Assembly: GCF_029871205.1 (NCBI RefSeq)
Contig: NZ_SSOJ01000166.1
Coordinates: 59,478 to 123,477, forward strand
Length of the DNA: 64,000 bases
Direction of reading: 5' to 3'
Source: Pseudomonas sp. BN417
Lineage (GTDB): Bacteria > Pseudomonadota > Gammaproteobacteria > Pseudomonadales > Pseudomonadaceae
The notes beneath the pieces were generated by a model. The model did not search any database. It saw only the letters and a program-made list of their open reading frames with translations, and was not told where the DNA came from. The translations under genes and the position numbers were made by a program. Below, piece by piece: positions 1 to 11,371 of this stretch. Every line of letters starts with the position of its first letter. The first letter of the stretch is position 1.

Positions 1-468
1 CAGGCCCGCGGCGAAGGCGGCAAGGTCTTCGGCGGCGAGCGCCAGCTGGCCGCGCAGTTCCCCAGCGCCTACTACGTGTCGCCGGCCATAGTCGAAATGC
101 CGGGGCAGAGCGCCGTGGTCTGCCACGAGACCTTCGCGCCCATCCTCTACGTGGTCGGCTACAGCGATTTCGCCGACGCCATCCGCCTGAACAACGCGGT
201 GCCCCAGGGGCTGTCTTCCTGCCTTTTCACCACCGACGTGCGCGAGGCTGAGCTGTTCCAGTCGGCGGTGGGCAGCGACTGCGGTATCGCCAACGTCAAT
301 ATCGGCCCCAGCGGCGCCGAGATCGGCGGTGCCTTCGGCGGCGAGAAGGAAACCGGCGGCGGCCGCGAGTCCGGCTCGGACGCCTGGAAGGCCTACATGC
401 GCCGGCAGACCAACACTGTGAACTATTCCCACGAGCTGCCGCTGGCCCAGGGCATCACCTTCGACTGA
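1..468 (+). CDS. amaB: L-piperidine-6-carboxylate / aminoadipate-semialdehyde dehydrogenase (AmaB), 3' part
   Basis: This is the C-terminal 155 residues of an ALDH7-type aldehyde dehydrogenase; the gene begins before the window. The family oxidises L-piperideine-6-carboxylate (the cyclic form of aminoadipate semialdehyde) to L-2-aminoadipate in lysine/pipecolate catabolism. Visible are the E-x-F-x-P segment ([10 protein letters not shown]) and the late glycine-rich [22 protein letters not shown] stretch typical of the ALDH C-terminus. The catalytic cysteine must lie upstream and cannot be checked. The pairing with amaA 28 bases downstream on the same strand is the order I know from P. putida, which supports the specific assignment over a generic dehydrogenase. 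Confidence 0.82.
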   Translation, partial: QARGEGGKVFGGERQLAAQFPSAYYVSPAIVEMPGQSAVVCHETFAPILYVVGYSDFADAIRLNNAVPQGLSSCLFTTDVREAELFQSAVGSDCGIANVNIGPSGAEIGGAFGGEKETGGGRESGSDAWKAYMRRQTNTVNYSHELPLAQGITFD

Positions 469-496
469 GCGGGTTCCGGCCCTAAGGATTGACCCC

Positions 497-1780
497 ATGA
501 CCCTGCGCCAGGAATGCCTCTGGGAGTATCTGACGCCCGAACTGCCGGAAAGCCCCGTGCTGCACGGCGAGGTCAAAGTCGATGTGTGCGTGATCGGGGC
601 CGGTTTCACCGGCCTCTCCGCCGCCCTGCACCTGCTGGAGGCCGGCAAGCGCGTGTGCCTGCTCGAAGCCCACACGGCCGGGCACGGCGGTTCCGGGCGC
701 AATGTCGGGCTGGTCAACGCCGGCATGTGGATACCGCCGGACGAGATCGAGGCCGGCCTTGGCCGCCAGGCCGGCGAGCGACTTAATCGGACTCTGGGCG
801 CCGCGCCATCGCTGGTGTTCTCCCTGGTCGACCGTTACGACATCGACTGCCAGCTGCGTCGCGAAGGCACCCTGCACATGGCTCACAATGCCCGTGGCCA
901 GGCCGACCTCGCCAGCCGCTGCGAGCAGTGGCAGCGCCGTGGTGCGCCGGTCGAGCTGCTGACCGGCGCCGCCTGCCGCGAAGCCACCGGTACCGACCGG
1001 ATCGCCGCCGCGCTGCTCGACCGCCGCGCCGGCACCCTCAACCCCATGGGCTACACCCGTGGCCTGGCCCGTGCGGTGAAGTATCTCGGCGGCCAGCTCT
1101 TCGAACGTTCGCCCGTGCTGCGCCTGGAGCGCCAGGGCGCCAACTGGTGTGTGGTCAGCGAACACGGTGCGGCCATCGCACCCCAGGTGGTGATCGCCTC
1201 CAACGCCTACACCGAGGGTGAGTGGACCGAGCTGCGTCGTCACTTCTTCCCCGGTTACTACTACCAGGTGGCGTCCACGCCCCTCTCGGGCGAGGCTGCC
1301 GCGCGCATCCTGCCGGGCGGGCAGGGCTCCTGGGACACTCGCCAGGTGCTCAGCAGCATCCGCCGCGACGCCGATGGCCGCCTGCTGCTCGGCAGCCTGG
1401 GCGACGGCTCGCGCAAGCCGGCCTGGTTCCTGCGCGCCTGGGCCGACCGCATCCAGCGCCACTACTTCCCGTATCTCGGCAAACTGGACTGGGAATTCAC
1501 CTGGACCGGCCGCATCGATTTCACCCCCGACCACCTGATGCGCCTTTACGAACCGGCGCCCGGCCTGCTGGCCTTCACCGGTTACAACGGACGCGGGGTC
1601 ACCACCGGCAGCGTGGTGGGCAAGGCCTTCGCCGACTACCTGCTGAGCGGGGACGAGCAGGCGCTGCCGATGCCGTTCCAGCCCATGCGTGCGGTGGCGG
1701 CGGCGGGGCTCAGGAGTTCGCTGTATGAAGCGGGTTTCTCGCTCTATCACGCAGGGCAATGCCTGCGCGTGGTGATCTAG
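497..1780 (+). CDS. amaA: L-pipecolate oxidase (AmaA), FAD-dependent
   Basis: A 427-residue FAD-dependent oxidoreductase of the DAO/GlpO type. The dinucleotide-binding GAGFTG motif lies near residue 33, followed by an acidic strand end (LLEAH) near residue 55. It is predicted to oxidise L-pipecolate to piperideine-6-carboxylate, the substrate of the dehydrogenase encoded just upstream, so the two genes form a catabolic pair. The start at 497 is 28 bases after the amaB stop. The general fold is clear; the substrate is inferred from the neighbour and from the P. putida amaA-amaB arrangement. Other members of this fold oxidise glycine, sarcosine or gamma-glutamylputrescine. Confidence 0.8.
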   Translation: MTLRQECLWEYLTPELPESPVLHGEVKVDVCVIGAGFTGLSAALHLLEAGKRVCLLEAHTAGHGGSGRNVGLVNAGMWIPPDEIEAGLGRQAGERLNRTLGAAPSLVFSLVDRYDIDCQLRREGTLHMAHNARGQADLASRCEQWQRRGAPVELLTGAACREATGTDRIAAALLDRRAGTLNPMGYTRGLARAVKYLGGQLFERSPVLRLERQGANWCVVSEHGAAIAPQVVIASNAYTEGEWTELRRHFFPGYYYQVASTPLSGEAAARILPGGQGSWDTRQVLSSIRRDADGRLLLGSLGDGSRKPAWFLRAWADRIQRHYFPYLGKLDWEFTWTGRIDFTPDHLMRLYEPAPGLLAFTGYNGRGVTTGSVVGKAFADYLLSGDEQALPMPFQPMRAVAAAGLRSSLYEAGFSLYHAGQCLRVVI

Positions 1781-1798
1781 CAGGAAGGGGAGGATGGC

Positions 1799-1884
1799 GT
1801 AGGGTGGGCCACGCTTCACCGGTCCACCATGGACGTTCGGGCCAGCATCGAATGGTGGAAATGAAAAGCGATTTCCACCCTACG
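1799..1884. repeat. REP-like palindrome, family II (GTAGGGTGG...CCACCCTACG)
   Basis: An imperfect inverted repeat whose ends are GTAGGGTGG and CCACCCTAC, with internal inverted copies of GGTCCACCAT and ATGGTGGA. The same unit recurs at 14707-14792, 21065-21149, 25545-25618 and 34498-34564. It lies just after amaA, a usual REP location. Confidence 0.8.
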
Positions 1885-2285
1885 AAAAGGCGTCATGCAG
1901 TGGGCGCCGGTTATTGAGCACGTGATGAAGATCGCAAAAAAGTTGTGCTGCACCGCTTTGTGACAGGTGACACTTTCTTGCAGGATGGGAGGAATAAGGG
2001 CATATCAGTAACAGTGCGCTGTGGGAAATTTCGCGCACCAGTGATGTGCAAATAGGTACCGTGGGGCTATTGTTACCAACCGTGCTGGCATGCTGATGCC
2101 AGGCGGCTTGCAGGCACGCCTGCAGGTTTATTGAATCGATTTGGAAGTTATTGATTCATAAGAATAAAAATAAGAAATAAGGAGGTGGGAAAGGCCTTTC
2201 AGGGCGCGGAGCAACTACAAGAATTAATGGCACGCCACTTGCTGAATACGAGCGCTAACCCTAAAAACCTCAGGAGCAAAACTCC
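1885..2285. promoter_or_regulatory. Upstream region of livK with palindrome and A-rich leader
   Basis: This 400-base stretch has no gene I can support. It holds a 16-base palindrome at 2109-2124 (arms TGCAGGC/GCCTGCA), a weaker inverted repeat at 2087-2100 (GGCAT/ATGCC), and an A-rich run at 2161-2180 that leads into a strong Shine-Dalgarno-like AAGGAGGT. No start codon sits at the right distance from that site; livK itself uses AGGAG at about 2271. The A-rich run contains matches to AAnAAnAA, the Hfq/Crc catabolite-repression motif of pseudomonads. Confidence 0.45.
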
Positions 2286-3407
2286 ATGTCGCAGAAGATT
2301 TTCAGAAAAGGCTTTCTGGCTCTGGCGGTTACCACCGCGCTGGGCGTTTCTTCCGTTGTACAGGCTGATGTTGTAATCGGCGTTGCCGGGCCGCACACCG
2401 GCGCCAACGCTTCCTTTGGCGAACAATACTGGCGCGGCGCCACCCAGGCCGCCGAGGACCTCAACGCCGCCGGCGGTATCAACGGCGAGAAGATCAAGCT
2501 GGTGAAGGCCGACGACGCCTGCGAGCCGAAGCAGGCCGTGGCCGTGGCCAACCGCCTGGTCGACCAGGACAAGGCCATCGCCGTGGTCGGTCATTTCTGC
2601 TCCTCCTCCACCATCCCGGCTTCCGAGGTCTACGACGAAGCGGGCGTCATCGCCATGACCCCGGGCTCCACCAACCCCGCCGTGACCGAGCGCGGCCTCT
2701 CCGGCATGTTCCGCATGTGCGGCCGTGACGACCAGCAGGGCATCGTCGCCGGCGACTACATCGTCGACAAGCTCAAGGCCACCAAGGTCGCCATCATCCA
2801 CGACAAGGACACCTACGGTCAGGGCCTGGCCGACGCCACCAAGGCGCAGCTGGCCAAGCGCGGCGTGAAGGAAGTCCTGTACGAAGGCCTGACCCGTGGC
2901 GAGAAAGACTTCAACGCGCTGGTCACCAAGATCCGCGCCACCGGTGCCGAGGTCGTCTACTTCGGCGGCCTGCACCCCGAAGCCGGTCCGCTGGTCCGCC
3001 AGATGCGCGAGCAGGGCCTGACCGCCGTGTTCCTCTCCGGCGACGGCATCGTCACCGACGAACTGGTCACCACCGCCGGCGGCCCGCAGTACACCAAGGG
3101 CGTGCAGATGACCTTCGGCGCCGACCCGCGCAAGATTTCGGACGGCAAGGCGGTGATCGAGAAGTTCCGCGCCGGCGGCTTCGAGCCGGAAGGCTACACC
3201 CTGTATGCCTACGCCACGCTGCAGGCCCTGGCTGCAGGCTTCAATGGTGCCGGTTCCAACGATCCGGCCAAGGCTTCCGAATGGCTGAAGAGCCATCCGG
3301 TGCAAACCGTGATGGGCAAGAAGGAGTGGGACTCCAAGGGTGACCTGAAGGTCTCCGACTACGTGATCTACGAGTGGGACGACAAGGGCAAGTACAGCCA
3401 GCAGTGA
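2286..3407 (+). CDS. livK: Branched-chain amino acid ABC transporter, periplasmic binding protein (LivK/BraC)
   Basis: A 373-residue periplasmic binding protein, first gene of livKHMGF (braCDEFG in P. aeruginosa). A signal peptide covers residues 1 to about 27 (RKGFLALAVTTALG..VQA before DVVIG). The mature protein is a type I periplasmic binding fold with the family pattern GPHTGANASFGEQ followed by AAGGINGEKIKLV. Two cysteines in DDACEPKQ and GHFCSS probably form the conserved disulfide. It binds leucine, isoleucine, valine and often alanine for the LivHMGF importer. Length equals the P. aeruginosa protein as I recall it. A 229-base gap with a strong stem-loop separates it from livH. Confidence 0.92.
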   Translation: MSQKIFRKGFLALAVTTALGVSSVVQADVVIGVAGPHTGANASFGEQYWRGATQAAEDLNAAGGINGEKIKLVKADDACEPKQAVAVANRLVDQDKAIAVVGHFCSSSTIPASEVYDEAGVIAMTPGSTNPAVTERGLSGMFRMCGRDDQQGIVAGDYIVDKLKATKVAIIHDKDTYGQGLADATKAQLAKRGVKEVLYEGLTRGEKDFNALVTKIRATGAEVVYFGGLHPEAGPLVRQMREQGLTAVFLSGDGIVTDELVTTAGGPQYTKGVQMTFGADPRKISDGKAVIEKFRAGGFEPEGYTLYAYATLQALAAGFNGAGSNDPAKASEWLKSHPVQTVMGKKEWDSKGDLKVSDYVIYEWDDKGKYSQQ

Positions 3408-3454
3408 TGACCGGTTCGCGCGACCCGAACGGGCCGCGGACCTTTAGCTCGGCT

Positions 3455-3487
3455 GACCGGCCAGGTGCCACCCGCATCTGGCCGGTC
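3455..3487 (+). promoter_or_regulatory. Intercistronic stem-loop between livK and livH
   Basis: Perfect 10-base arms (GACCGGCCAG / CTGGCCGGTC) around a 13-base loop, inside the 229-base livK-livH gap. No U-tract follows, so it is more likely an mRNA-stabilising or partial-termination structure. Such structures let the binding protein be made in excess over the membrane genes. Confidence 0.6.
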
Positions 3488-3636
3488 GGTGCATTCCGGG
3501 AAACTGCTGAAGTCCTTTTCTGCTTGAGCCGGGTGTGGAAGCACCCGATTTGACACGGTAATTCAGTGGTGCCCGTCTGATTCCACTCGCGGAGGCCGAC
3601 CGAACCCAAGGTCGGTCCCCCAAAAGACGAGACTGA

Positions 3637-4554
<918 letters not shown>

Positions 4555-4556
4555 GC

Positions 4557-5843
4557 ATGTCCTCGGCTATCGCAAGCAAACCCATCGATATCAAGAAAAG
4601 CCTGCTGGATGCGGTGCTCGCCGGCCTGCTGGCGCTGATCGTGTTCGGCCCCATCGTCGGCGTGGTCCTCGACGGCTACAGCTTCAACCTGGAGTTCAAG
4701 CGGGTCGGCGCGATGATCGGCGTCGTCATGCTCGGTCGCTTCGCCCTGAGCCTGTACCTGCAGACCGCCCGCGGCGAGCTGCTGATGCAGCGCTTCGAGA
4801 GCGCCGGCTCCGGCGTCCACGTGCGCGCGCCGGACTACAAGAGCCGGCTGCGCTGGATCATCCCGTTGATCATGCTCGCCGCCGTGATCTTTCCCCTCTT
4901 CGCCGGCAAGTACCTGCTCACCGTGGTCATCCTCGGGCTGATCTACGTGCTGCTCGGCCTCGGCCTGAACATCGTGGTTGGCCTGGCCGGTCTGCTCGAC
5001 CTCGGCTACGTGGCCTTCTACGCCATCGGCGCCTACGGCCTGGCGCTCGGCTACGAGTACCTCGGCCTGGGCTTCTGGTCGGTGCTGCCGCTGTCGCCCC
5101 TGATTGCGGCGATGGCCGGTGCGCTGCTCGGCTTCCCGGTGCTGCGCATGCACGGTGACTACCTGGCCATCGTCACCCTGGGCTTCGGCGAGATCATCCG
5201 CCTGATCCTCAACAATTGGCTGGACTTCACCGGCGGCCCGAACGGCATGTCGGTGCCGTCGCCGACTTTCTTCGGCCTCGAGCTGGGCCGGCGGGCCAAG
5301 GAGGGCGGGGTGCCCTTCCACGAGTTCTTCGGCATCGCCTACAACCCCAACCTGAAATTCCTGTTCATCTACGTGGTGCTGTTCCTGGTGGTGATGCTGG
5401 TGCTCTACATCAAGCACCGGCTGACCCGCATGCCGGTCGGGCGTGCCTGGGAAGCGCTGCGCGAGGACGAGATCGCCTGCCGCGCCATGGGCCTCAACCA
5501 TGTGCTGGTGAAGCTCTCGGCGTTCATGCTGGGCGCCTCCACCGCCGGCCTGGCCGGGGTGTTCTTCGCCAGCTACCAGGGCTTCGTCAACCCCTCGTCC
5601 TTCACCTTCTTCGAGTCGGCGCTGATCCTCGCCATCGTCGTGCTCGGCGGCATGGGCTCGACCGTCGGGGTGGTGATCGCCGCCTTCGTCCTCACTGTCG
5701 CCCCGGAGCTGCTGCGCGCCTTCGCCGACTATCGTGTGCTGCTGTTCGGCATCCTCATGGTGCTGATGATGATCTGGCGGCCGCGCGGGCTGATCCGCAT
5801 CAGCCGCAGCGGCTTCACCCCGCGTAAAGGAGTCGCGCCATGA
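4557..5843 (+). CDS. livM: Branched-chain amino acid ABC transporter permease LivM (BraE)
   Basis: A 428-residue membrane permease, partner of LivH. I chose the ATG at 4557, two bases after the livH stop, rather than longer in-frame extensions that would run through livH. The first about 100 residues carry one or two membrane segments (LDAVLAGLLALIVFGPIVG and VGAMIGVVMLGRFALSLYL) seen in the long LivM forms of gammaproteobacteria. The core contains GLGLNIVVGLAGLLDLGYVAFYAIGAY and the ATPase-coupling loop AWEALREDEIACRAMG. Its stop overlaps the livG start (ATGA). Confidence 0.92.
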   Translation: MSSAIASKPIDIKKSLLDAVLAGLLALIVFGPIVGVVLDGYSFNLEFKRVGAMIGVVMLGRFALSLYLQTARGELLMQRFESAGSGVHVRAPDYKSRLRWIIPLIMLAAVIFPLFAGKYLLTVVILGLIYVLLGLGLNIVVGLAGLLDLGYVAFYAIGAYGLALGYEYLGLGFWSVLPLSPLIAAMAGALLGFPVLRMHGDYLAIVTLGFGEIIRLILNNWLDFTGGPNGMSVPSPTFFGLELGRRAKEGGVPFHEFFGIAYNPNLKFLFIYVVLFLVVMLVLYIKHRLTRMPVGRAWEALREDEIACRAMGLNHVLVKLSAFMLGASTAGLAGVFFASYQGFVNPSSFTFFESALILAIVVLGGMGSTVGVVIAAFVLTVAPELLRAFADYRVLLFGILMVLMMIWRPRGLIRISRSGFTPRKGVAP

Positions 5844-6712
5844 GCGAATACATCCTCAGCGTCGAGCACCTGATGATGCACTTCGGCGGCATCAAGGCGC
5901 TCAACGACGTCAGCCTGAAGATCAAGCGCGGCTCCATCTCTGCGCTGATCGGCCCCAACGGCGCCGGCAAGACCACCGTGTTCAACTGCCTGACCGGTTT
6001 CTACAAGGCCACCGGCGGGCGTATCCACCTCAACACCCGCGAGACCAGCACCGACATCATCAAGGTGCTCGGCGAGCCGTTCCAGCCGACCGACTTCGTC
6101 CAGCCCGCGCAGTTCGCCAGCCGCCTGCACTACAAGATGTTCGGCGGCACCCACCTGGTGAACCGCGCAGGTCTTGCGCGCACCTTCCAGAACATCCGCC
6201 TGTTCCGGGAGATGTCGGTGGTGGAGAACCTGTTGGTAGCGCAGCACATGTGGGTCAACCGCAACCTGCTGGCCGGCGTGTTCAACACCCCGGGCTTCCG
6301 CAGGGCCGAGGAGGACGCGCTGAACCACGCTTTCTACTGGCTGGAGGTGGTGGACCTGGTGGACTGTGCCAACCGCCTGGCCGGTGAACTCTCCTACGGC
6401 CAGCAGCGCCGCCTGGAGATCGCCCGCGCCATGTGCACCCGGCCGCAGCTGATCTGCCTGGACGAACCGGCCGCCGGCCTCAACCCGGCCGAAACCGAGG
6501 CGCTCAGCCGGATCATCCGCAAGCTGCGCGACGAACACGACCAGACCGTACTGCTGATTGAACACGACATGGGCATGGTGATGAGCATTTCCGACTACAT
6601 CGTGGTGCTGGACCACGGCGAAGTGATCGCCGAGGGCAATCCCCACGCGATCCGCCACGATCCAAAGGTAATCGCCGCCTACCTGGGCGCCGAAGAGGAG
6701 GAAGTGGCATGA
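5840..6712 (+). CDS. livG: Branched-chain amino acid ABC transporter ATPase LivG (BraF)
   Basis: A 290-residue ABC ATPase. Walker A is GPNGAGKTT near residue 38, the signature is LSYGQQRRLEIARAM near residue 185, and Walker B is LICLDEPAAGLN directly after it, with the H-loop in LLIEHDMGMV. The insertion between Walker A and signature (residues about 60-110) is typical of LivG and longer than in LivF. Together with LivF it powers uptake through LivHM. Start and stop overlap its neighbours by four bases at each end, indicating tight translational coupling. Confidence 0.94.
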   Translation: MSEYILSVEHLMMHFGGIKALNDVSLKIKRGSISALIGPNGAGKTTVFNCLTGFYKATGGRIHLNTRETSTDIIKVLGEPFQPTDFVQPAQFASRLHYKMFGGTHLVNRAGLARTFQNIRLFREMSVVENLLVAQHMWVNRNLLAGVFNTPGFRRAEEDALNHAFYWLEVVDLVDCANRLAGELSYGQQRRLEIARAMCTRPQLICLDEPAAGLNPAETEALSRIIRKLRDEHDQTVLLIEHDMGMVMSISDYIVVLDHGEVIAEGNPHAIRHDPKVIAAYLGAEEEEVA

Positions 6713-7425
6713 GCGCGTCCCTCCTGGAGTTCAAGGATGTCGACGTCTTCTACGGACCCATCCAGGCCCTGAAGAAGGTCAGCCTGCACATCAACGAAGG
6801 CGAGACGGTGAGCCTGATCGGCGCCAACGGCGCGGGCAAGTCGACTCTCTTGATGTCGATCTTCGGCCAGCCGCGCGCGGCAGCCGGGCAGATCGTCTAC
6901 CACGGCACCGACATCACCCACCGCTCGGCGGACTACGTCGCCTCCAACGGTGTCGCCCAGTCGCCGGAAGGGCGCCGGGTGTTCCCCGACATGAGCGTGG
7001 AGGAGAACCTGCTGATGGGCACCATCCCCATCGGCATGGACCATGCCGACGAAGACATGCAGCGCATGTTCGAGCTGTTCCCGCGCCTCAAGGAGCGGCG
7101 TAACCAGCGCGCCATGACCATGTCCGGCGGCGAGCAGCAGATGCTCGCCATCGCCCGCGCGCTGATGAGCCGGCCCAAGCTGCTGCTGCTCGACGAGCCG
7201 TCCCTGGGTCTCGCGCCCATCGTGGTCAAGCAGATCTTCCAGACCCTGCGGGAACTGGCCCAGACCGGCATGACCATCTTCCTCGTCGAGCAGAACGCCA
7301 ACCACGCGCTGAAGCTCTCCGACCGCGCCTACGTGATGGTCACCGGGGAAATCCGCATGAGCGGCACGGGCGAGGAACTGCTGGGCAACCAGGACGTCCG
7401 CAACGCCTACCTCGGCGGTCACTGA
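6709..7425 (+). CDS. livF: Branched-chain amino acid ABC transporter ATPase LivF (BraG)
   Basis: A 238-residue ABC ATPase, last gene of the transporter. Walker A is GANGAGKST near residue 38, the signature MSGGEQQMLAIARALM is near residue 138, Walker B is LLLLDEPSLGLAP, and the H-loop region FLVEQNANHAL follows. Length and the missing LivG-type insertion identify LivF. The ATG overlaps the livG stop. A perfect 10-base hairpin begins 12 bases after the stop codon. Confidence 0.94.
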   Translation: MSASLLEFKDVDVFYGPIQALKKVSLHINEGETVSLIGANGAGKSTLLMSIFGQPRAAAGQIVYHGTDITHRSADYVASNGVAQSPEGRRVFPDMSVEENLLMGTIPIGMDHADEDMQRMFELFPRLKERRNQRAMTMSGGEQQMLAIARALMSRPKLLLLDEPSLGLAPIVVKQIFQTLRELAQTGMTIFLVEQNANHALKLSDRAYVMVTGEIRMSGTGEELLGNQDVRNAYLGGH

Positions 7426-7436
7426 CTGCTGTTCCT

Positions 7437-7459
7437 CCCCTCTCCCTCTGGGAGAGGGG
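7437..7459. repeat. Short CCCCTCTCCC/GGGAGAGGGG palindrome after livF
   Basis: Perfect 10-base arms with a TCT loop, between livF and the next gene. The same core recurs in the much longer palindrome at 32171-32219 and inside the tandem array at 36691-37137, so it is a dispersed repeat family and not a private terminator. It could still end or protect the liv transcript. Confidence 0.7.
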
Positions 7460-7490
7460 CCGGGGGTGAGGGCCTGCCAAGGAGCTCAAT

Positions 7491-8429
7491 ATGCAATCTG
7501 TCCGCTTCTTCACCAACGCCGACGTCGCCACGGCGCTGGATTATCCACAACTCATCGAGGCCCTGCGCAAGGGCCTGGCCAACCCGGCCGAGGCGCCGGT
7601 GCGCGCCTGCCACGCCCTGCCGCAAGACGCCACGCTGCTGTGCATGCCGGTCTGGCAGAAAGGGCAGGGCGTCGGGGTGAAACTGGTCACCGTGTTCCCG
7701 AACAACGGCGCCAAGGGCCTGCCCTCGGTCGCCGCGCTCTTCACCCTGTTCGACGACGCCACCGGCCAGCCCCTGGCGGTGCTGGAGGCGTCCGAACTCA
7801 CCGCCCGCCGCACCGCCTGCACCTCGGCCCTGGCCGCCAGCGCGCTGGTCCGCCATGACGCCAGCCGCCTGCTGGTGGTGGGCACCGGCGCCCTGGCCGC
7901 GCACATGGTCCGTGCCCACAGCGTGGTGCGCCAATACGAACGTGTGGATATCTGGGGCCGCGACCCGGAAAAGGCCGCGGCACTGGCGCGCCAGCTCAAT
8001 GCCGAGGGCTATCCCGTGCAGGTGGCCGCCGATCTGCAGACCTGCGCCCAGCAGGCCGACTGCATCAGCTGCGTCACCACCTCGACCTCGCCGCTGATAC
8101 TCGGCGACTGGCTGCGGCCGGGCTGCCACCTGGACTTGGTGGGCGCCTTCCTGCCGAGCATGCGCGAAACCGACAGTGCGGCGGTGGCCCGCTCGCGCAT
8201 CGTGGTCGACACCCGCGCCGGCGCGCTGGAAGAGGCTGGCGACCTGCTCTTCGCCATTGCTGACGGCGCCATCAGCGAACAGAGCATCCACTTCGAGCTG
8301 AGCGACCTGCTCCACGGCCGTGGCCATCGCCAGACCAACAGCGAGATCACCCTGTTCAAATCCGTCGGCTATGCCCTGGAAGACCTGATCGCCGCGCAGT
8401 TGCTGCTGTCCCTGGCGGACTCCGCGTAG
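7491..8429 (+). CDS. Ornithine cyclodeaminase / mu-crystallin family reductase
   Basis: A 312-residue protein of the OCD/mu-crystallin family. Residues about 60-75 (GVGVKLVTVFPNN) match the substrate-side motif and residues about 125-140 (LLVVGTGALAAHMVRAH) the NAD(P)-binding glycine motif; LDLVGAFLPSMRETD is a conserved late block. Members include ornithine cyclodeaminase and ketimine reductases that reduce pyrroline-2-carboxylate or piperideine-2-carboxylate. Context (amaBA and an amino acid transporter upstream, same strand) favours a cyclic-imine reductase, but the substrate cannot be read from sequence. The TAG stop lies inside the following REP element. Confidence 0.78.
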   Translation: MQSVRFFTNADVATALDYPQLIEALRKGLANPAEAPVRACHALPQDATLLCMPVWQKGQGVGVKLVTVFPNNGAKGLPSVAALFTLFDDATGQPLAVLEASELTARRTACTSALAASALVRHDASRLLVVGTGALAAHMVRAHSVVRQYERVDIWGRDPEKAAALARQLNAEGYPVQVAADLQTCAQQADCISCVTTSTSPLILGDWLRPGCHLDLVGAFLPSMRETDSAAVARSRIVVDTRAGALEEAGDLLFAIADGAISEQSIHFELSDLLHGRGHRQTNSEITLFKSVGYALEDLIAAQLLLSLADSA

Positions 8430-8519
8430 GTTGGCGCTGAGCCAGCGAAGCCCAACGATCCGTGCGCAGCCTGTTGGGCTTCGCGGAGCTCAGCGGAGCG
8501 CCGCCCGGCTCAACCTACG
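8426..8519. repeat. REP-like palindrome, family I (GTAGGTTGG...CCAACCTACG type)
   Basis: An inverted pair of REP units of the GTAGGTTGG...GAAGCCCAAC type, the family that also flanks the transposase at 23189-23713. The TAG of its first unit serves as the stop codon of the upstream reductase gene. Confidence 0.8.
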
Positions 8520-8534
8520 GATGCGCTTGCGTGC

Positions 8535-8858
8535 CTAGAACTCTTCGTCCTCCTCGGCGACAGGCAGCTTGGCCGCCAGCACCTCCACCCGTTCGATCTG
8601 CGGCGGTTCGCTGAACAGCTCACCGGCGCGCTCCATCAGGGCGGCGGCCACCTTACCGGCGAGGTGGGCCTGCAGCCCCACCTCGCCTTCGAACGCGTCG
8701 AAGATGCCGAAGCTCTGCGGACCCATGCGCAGGGCAAACCAAGCCGTGGTATCGGGTTCCTCTTCCACCAGCGGCAGGCCGGCGCGGAGGAAATCCTCCA
8801 CTTCGGCGACTTTGCCTGGCTTGGCTTCCAGGCGTACCAGCAAGGCGACTCTGACCAT
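8535..8858 (-). CDS. Antibiotic biosynthesis monooxygenase-type (ABM) small protein
   Basis: A 107-residue protein of the dimeric alpha-beta ABM fold. The pattern VALLVRLEAKPGKVAEVEDFL...PLVEEEPDTTAWFALRMG...FGIFDAFEGEVGLQAHLAGKVAAAL is typical of putative quinol or small-molecule monooxygenases (YgiN-like). Such proteins act on small aromatic or quinone substrates without a metal or flavin, but many have no known substrate. It stands alone, between two REP regions. Acidic C-terminal tail (EEDEEF). Confidence 0.72.
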   Translation of the reverse strand: MVRVALLVRLEAKPGKVAEVEDFLRAGLPLVEEEPDTTAWFALRMGPQSFGIFDAFEGEVGLQAHLAGKVAAALMERAGELFSEPPQIERVEVLAAKLPVAEEDEEF

Positions 8859-8971
8859 GACCCGATCTCCTCTGTGACTAGGCAGAGAAGTCTAGGCCCG
8901 TGGGAAAAAGGGCCTGGCCCGCCTGTCCGATGGGGGATATCCACAGGCGTAGTGCGCGGCCTGCGCTTCTC

Positions 8972-9070
8972 CTGTGGGGGCGAATTCATTCGCCAAGCAG
9001 GCCGTAGGCCTGCCCATGGTCGCCGGGTGGGACTGCTGCGCAGCCCTTGGCGAATGAATTCGCACCTACA
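8972..9070. repeat. REP-like palindrome, family III (GGGGGCGAATTCATTCGC)
   Basis: Inverted pair: GGGGGCGAATTCATTCGCCAAG near 8977, followed about 75 bases later by GGCGAATGAATTCGCACC. The same family occurs at 11246-11346, as a half unit near 14810-14832, and several times at 36691-37137. Confidence 0.8.
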
Positions 9071-11096
<2,026 letters not shown>

Positions 11097-11245
11097 GTTG
11101 TTCTTATCCGTAAGACGTGGACGGGCGTGCCGAATCAAACGCGGGGACTATGACAAAGACGTGAAGGCGAGGCGAGGGGAGCGAAGAGAAATGAGAAGGG
11201 GACCGCGTTGTGGTCCGTGTGGGGATCCTGAGACAGGCGGCTTTT

Positions 11246-11346
11246 CTGTGGGGGCGATTTCAATCGCTAAGCAGACCGCAGGTCTGCCCTTCTGACTTCC
11301 AAGTGGGCAGCTGCGCCGCCCTCAGCGAATGAATTCGCCCCCACAA
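11246..11346. repeat. REP-like palindrome, family III
   Basis: A second inverted pair of the GGGGGCGA(A)TT..ATCGC / GCGAATGAATTCGCCCCC type, in the 275-base gap between the phosphodiesterase gene and the urease accessory cluster. Outer CTGTGGGGGCGA and GCCCCCACAAG arms are complementary. No other feature is seen in this gap. Confidence 0.78.
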
Positions 11347-11371
11347 GGCGCTGGGCGTCTTCTGACGGGCT

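Noticed and set aside
2185..2376. Leader gene from a GTG at 2185 running into livK
   Set aside because: The GTG overlaps its own ribosome-site-like sequence, and the product is basic and unstructured where it overlaps livK.
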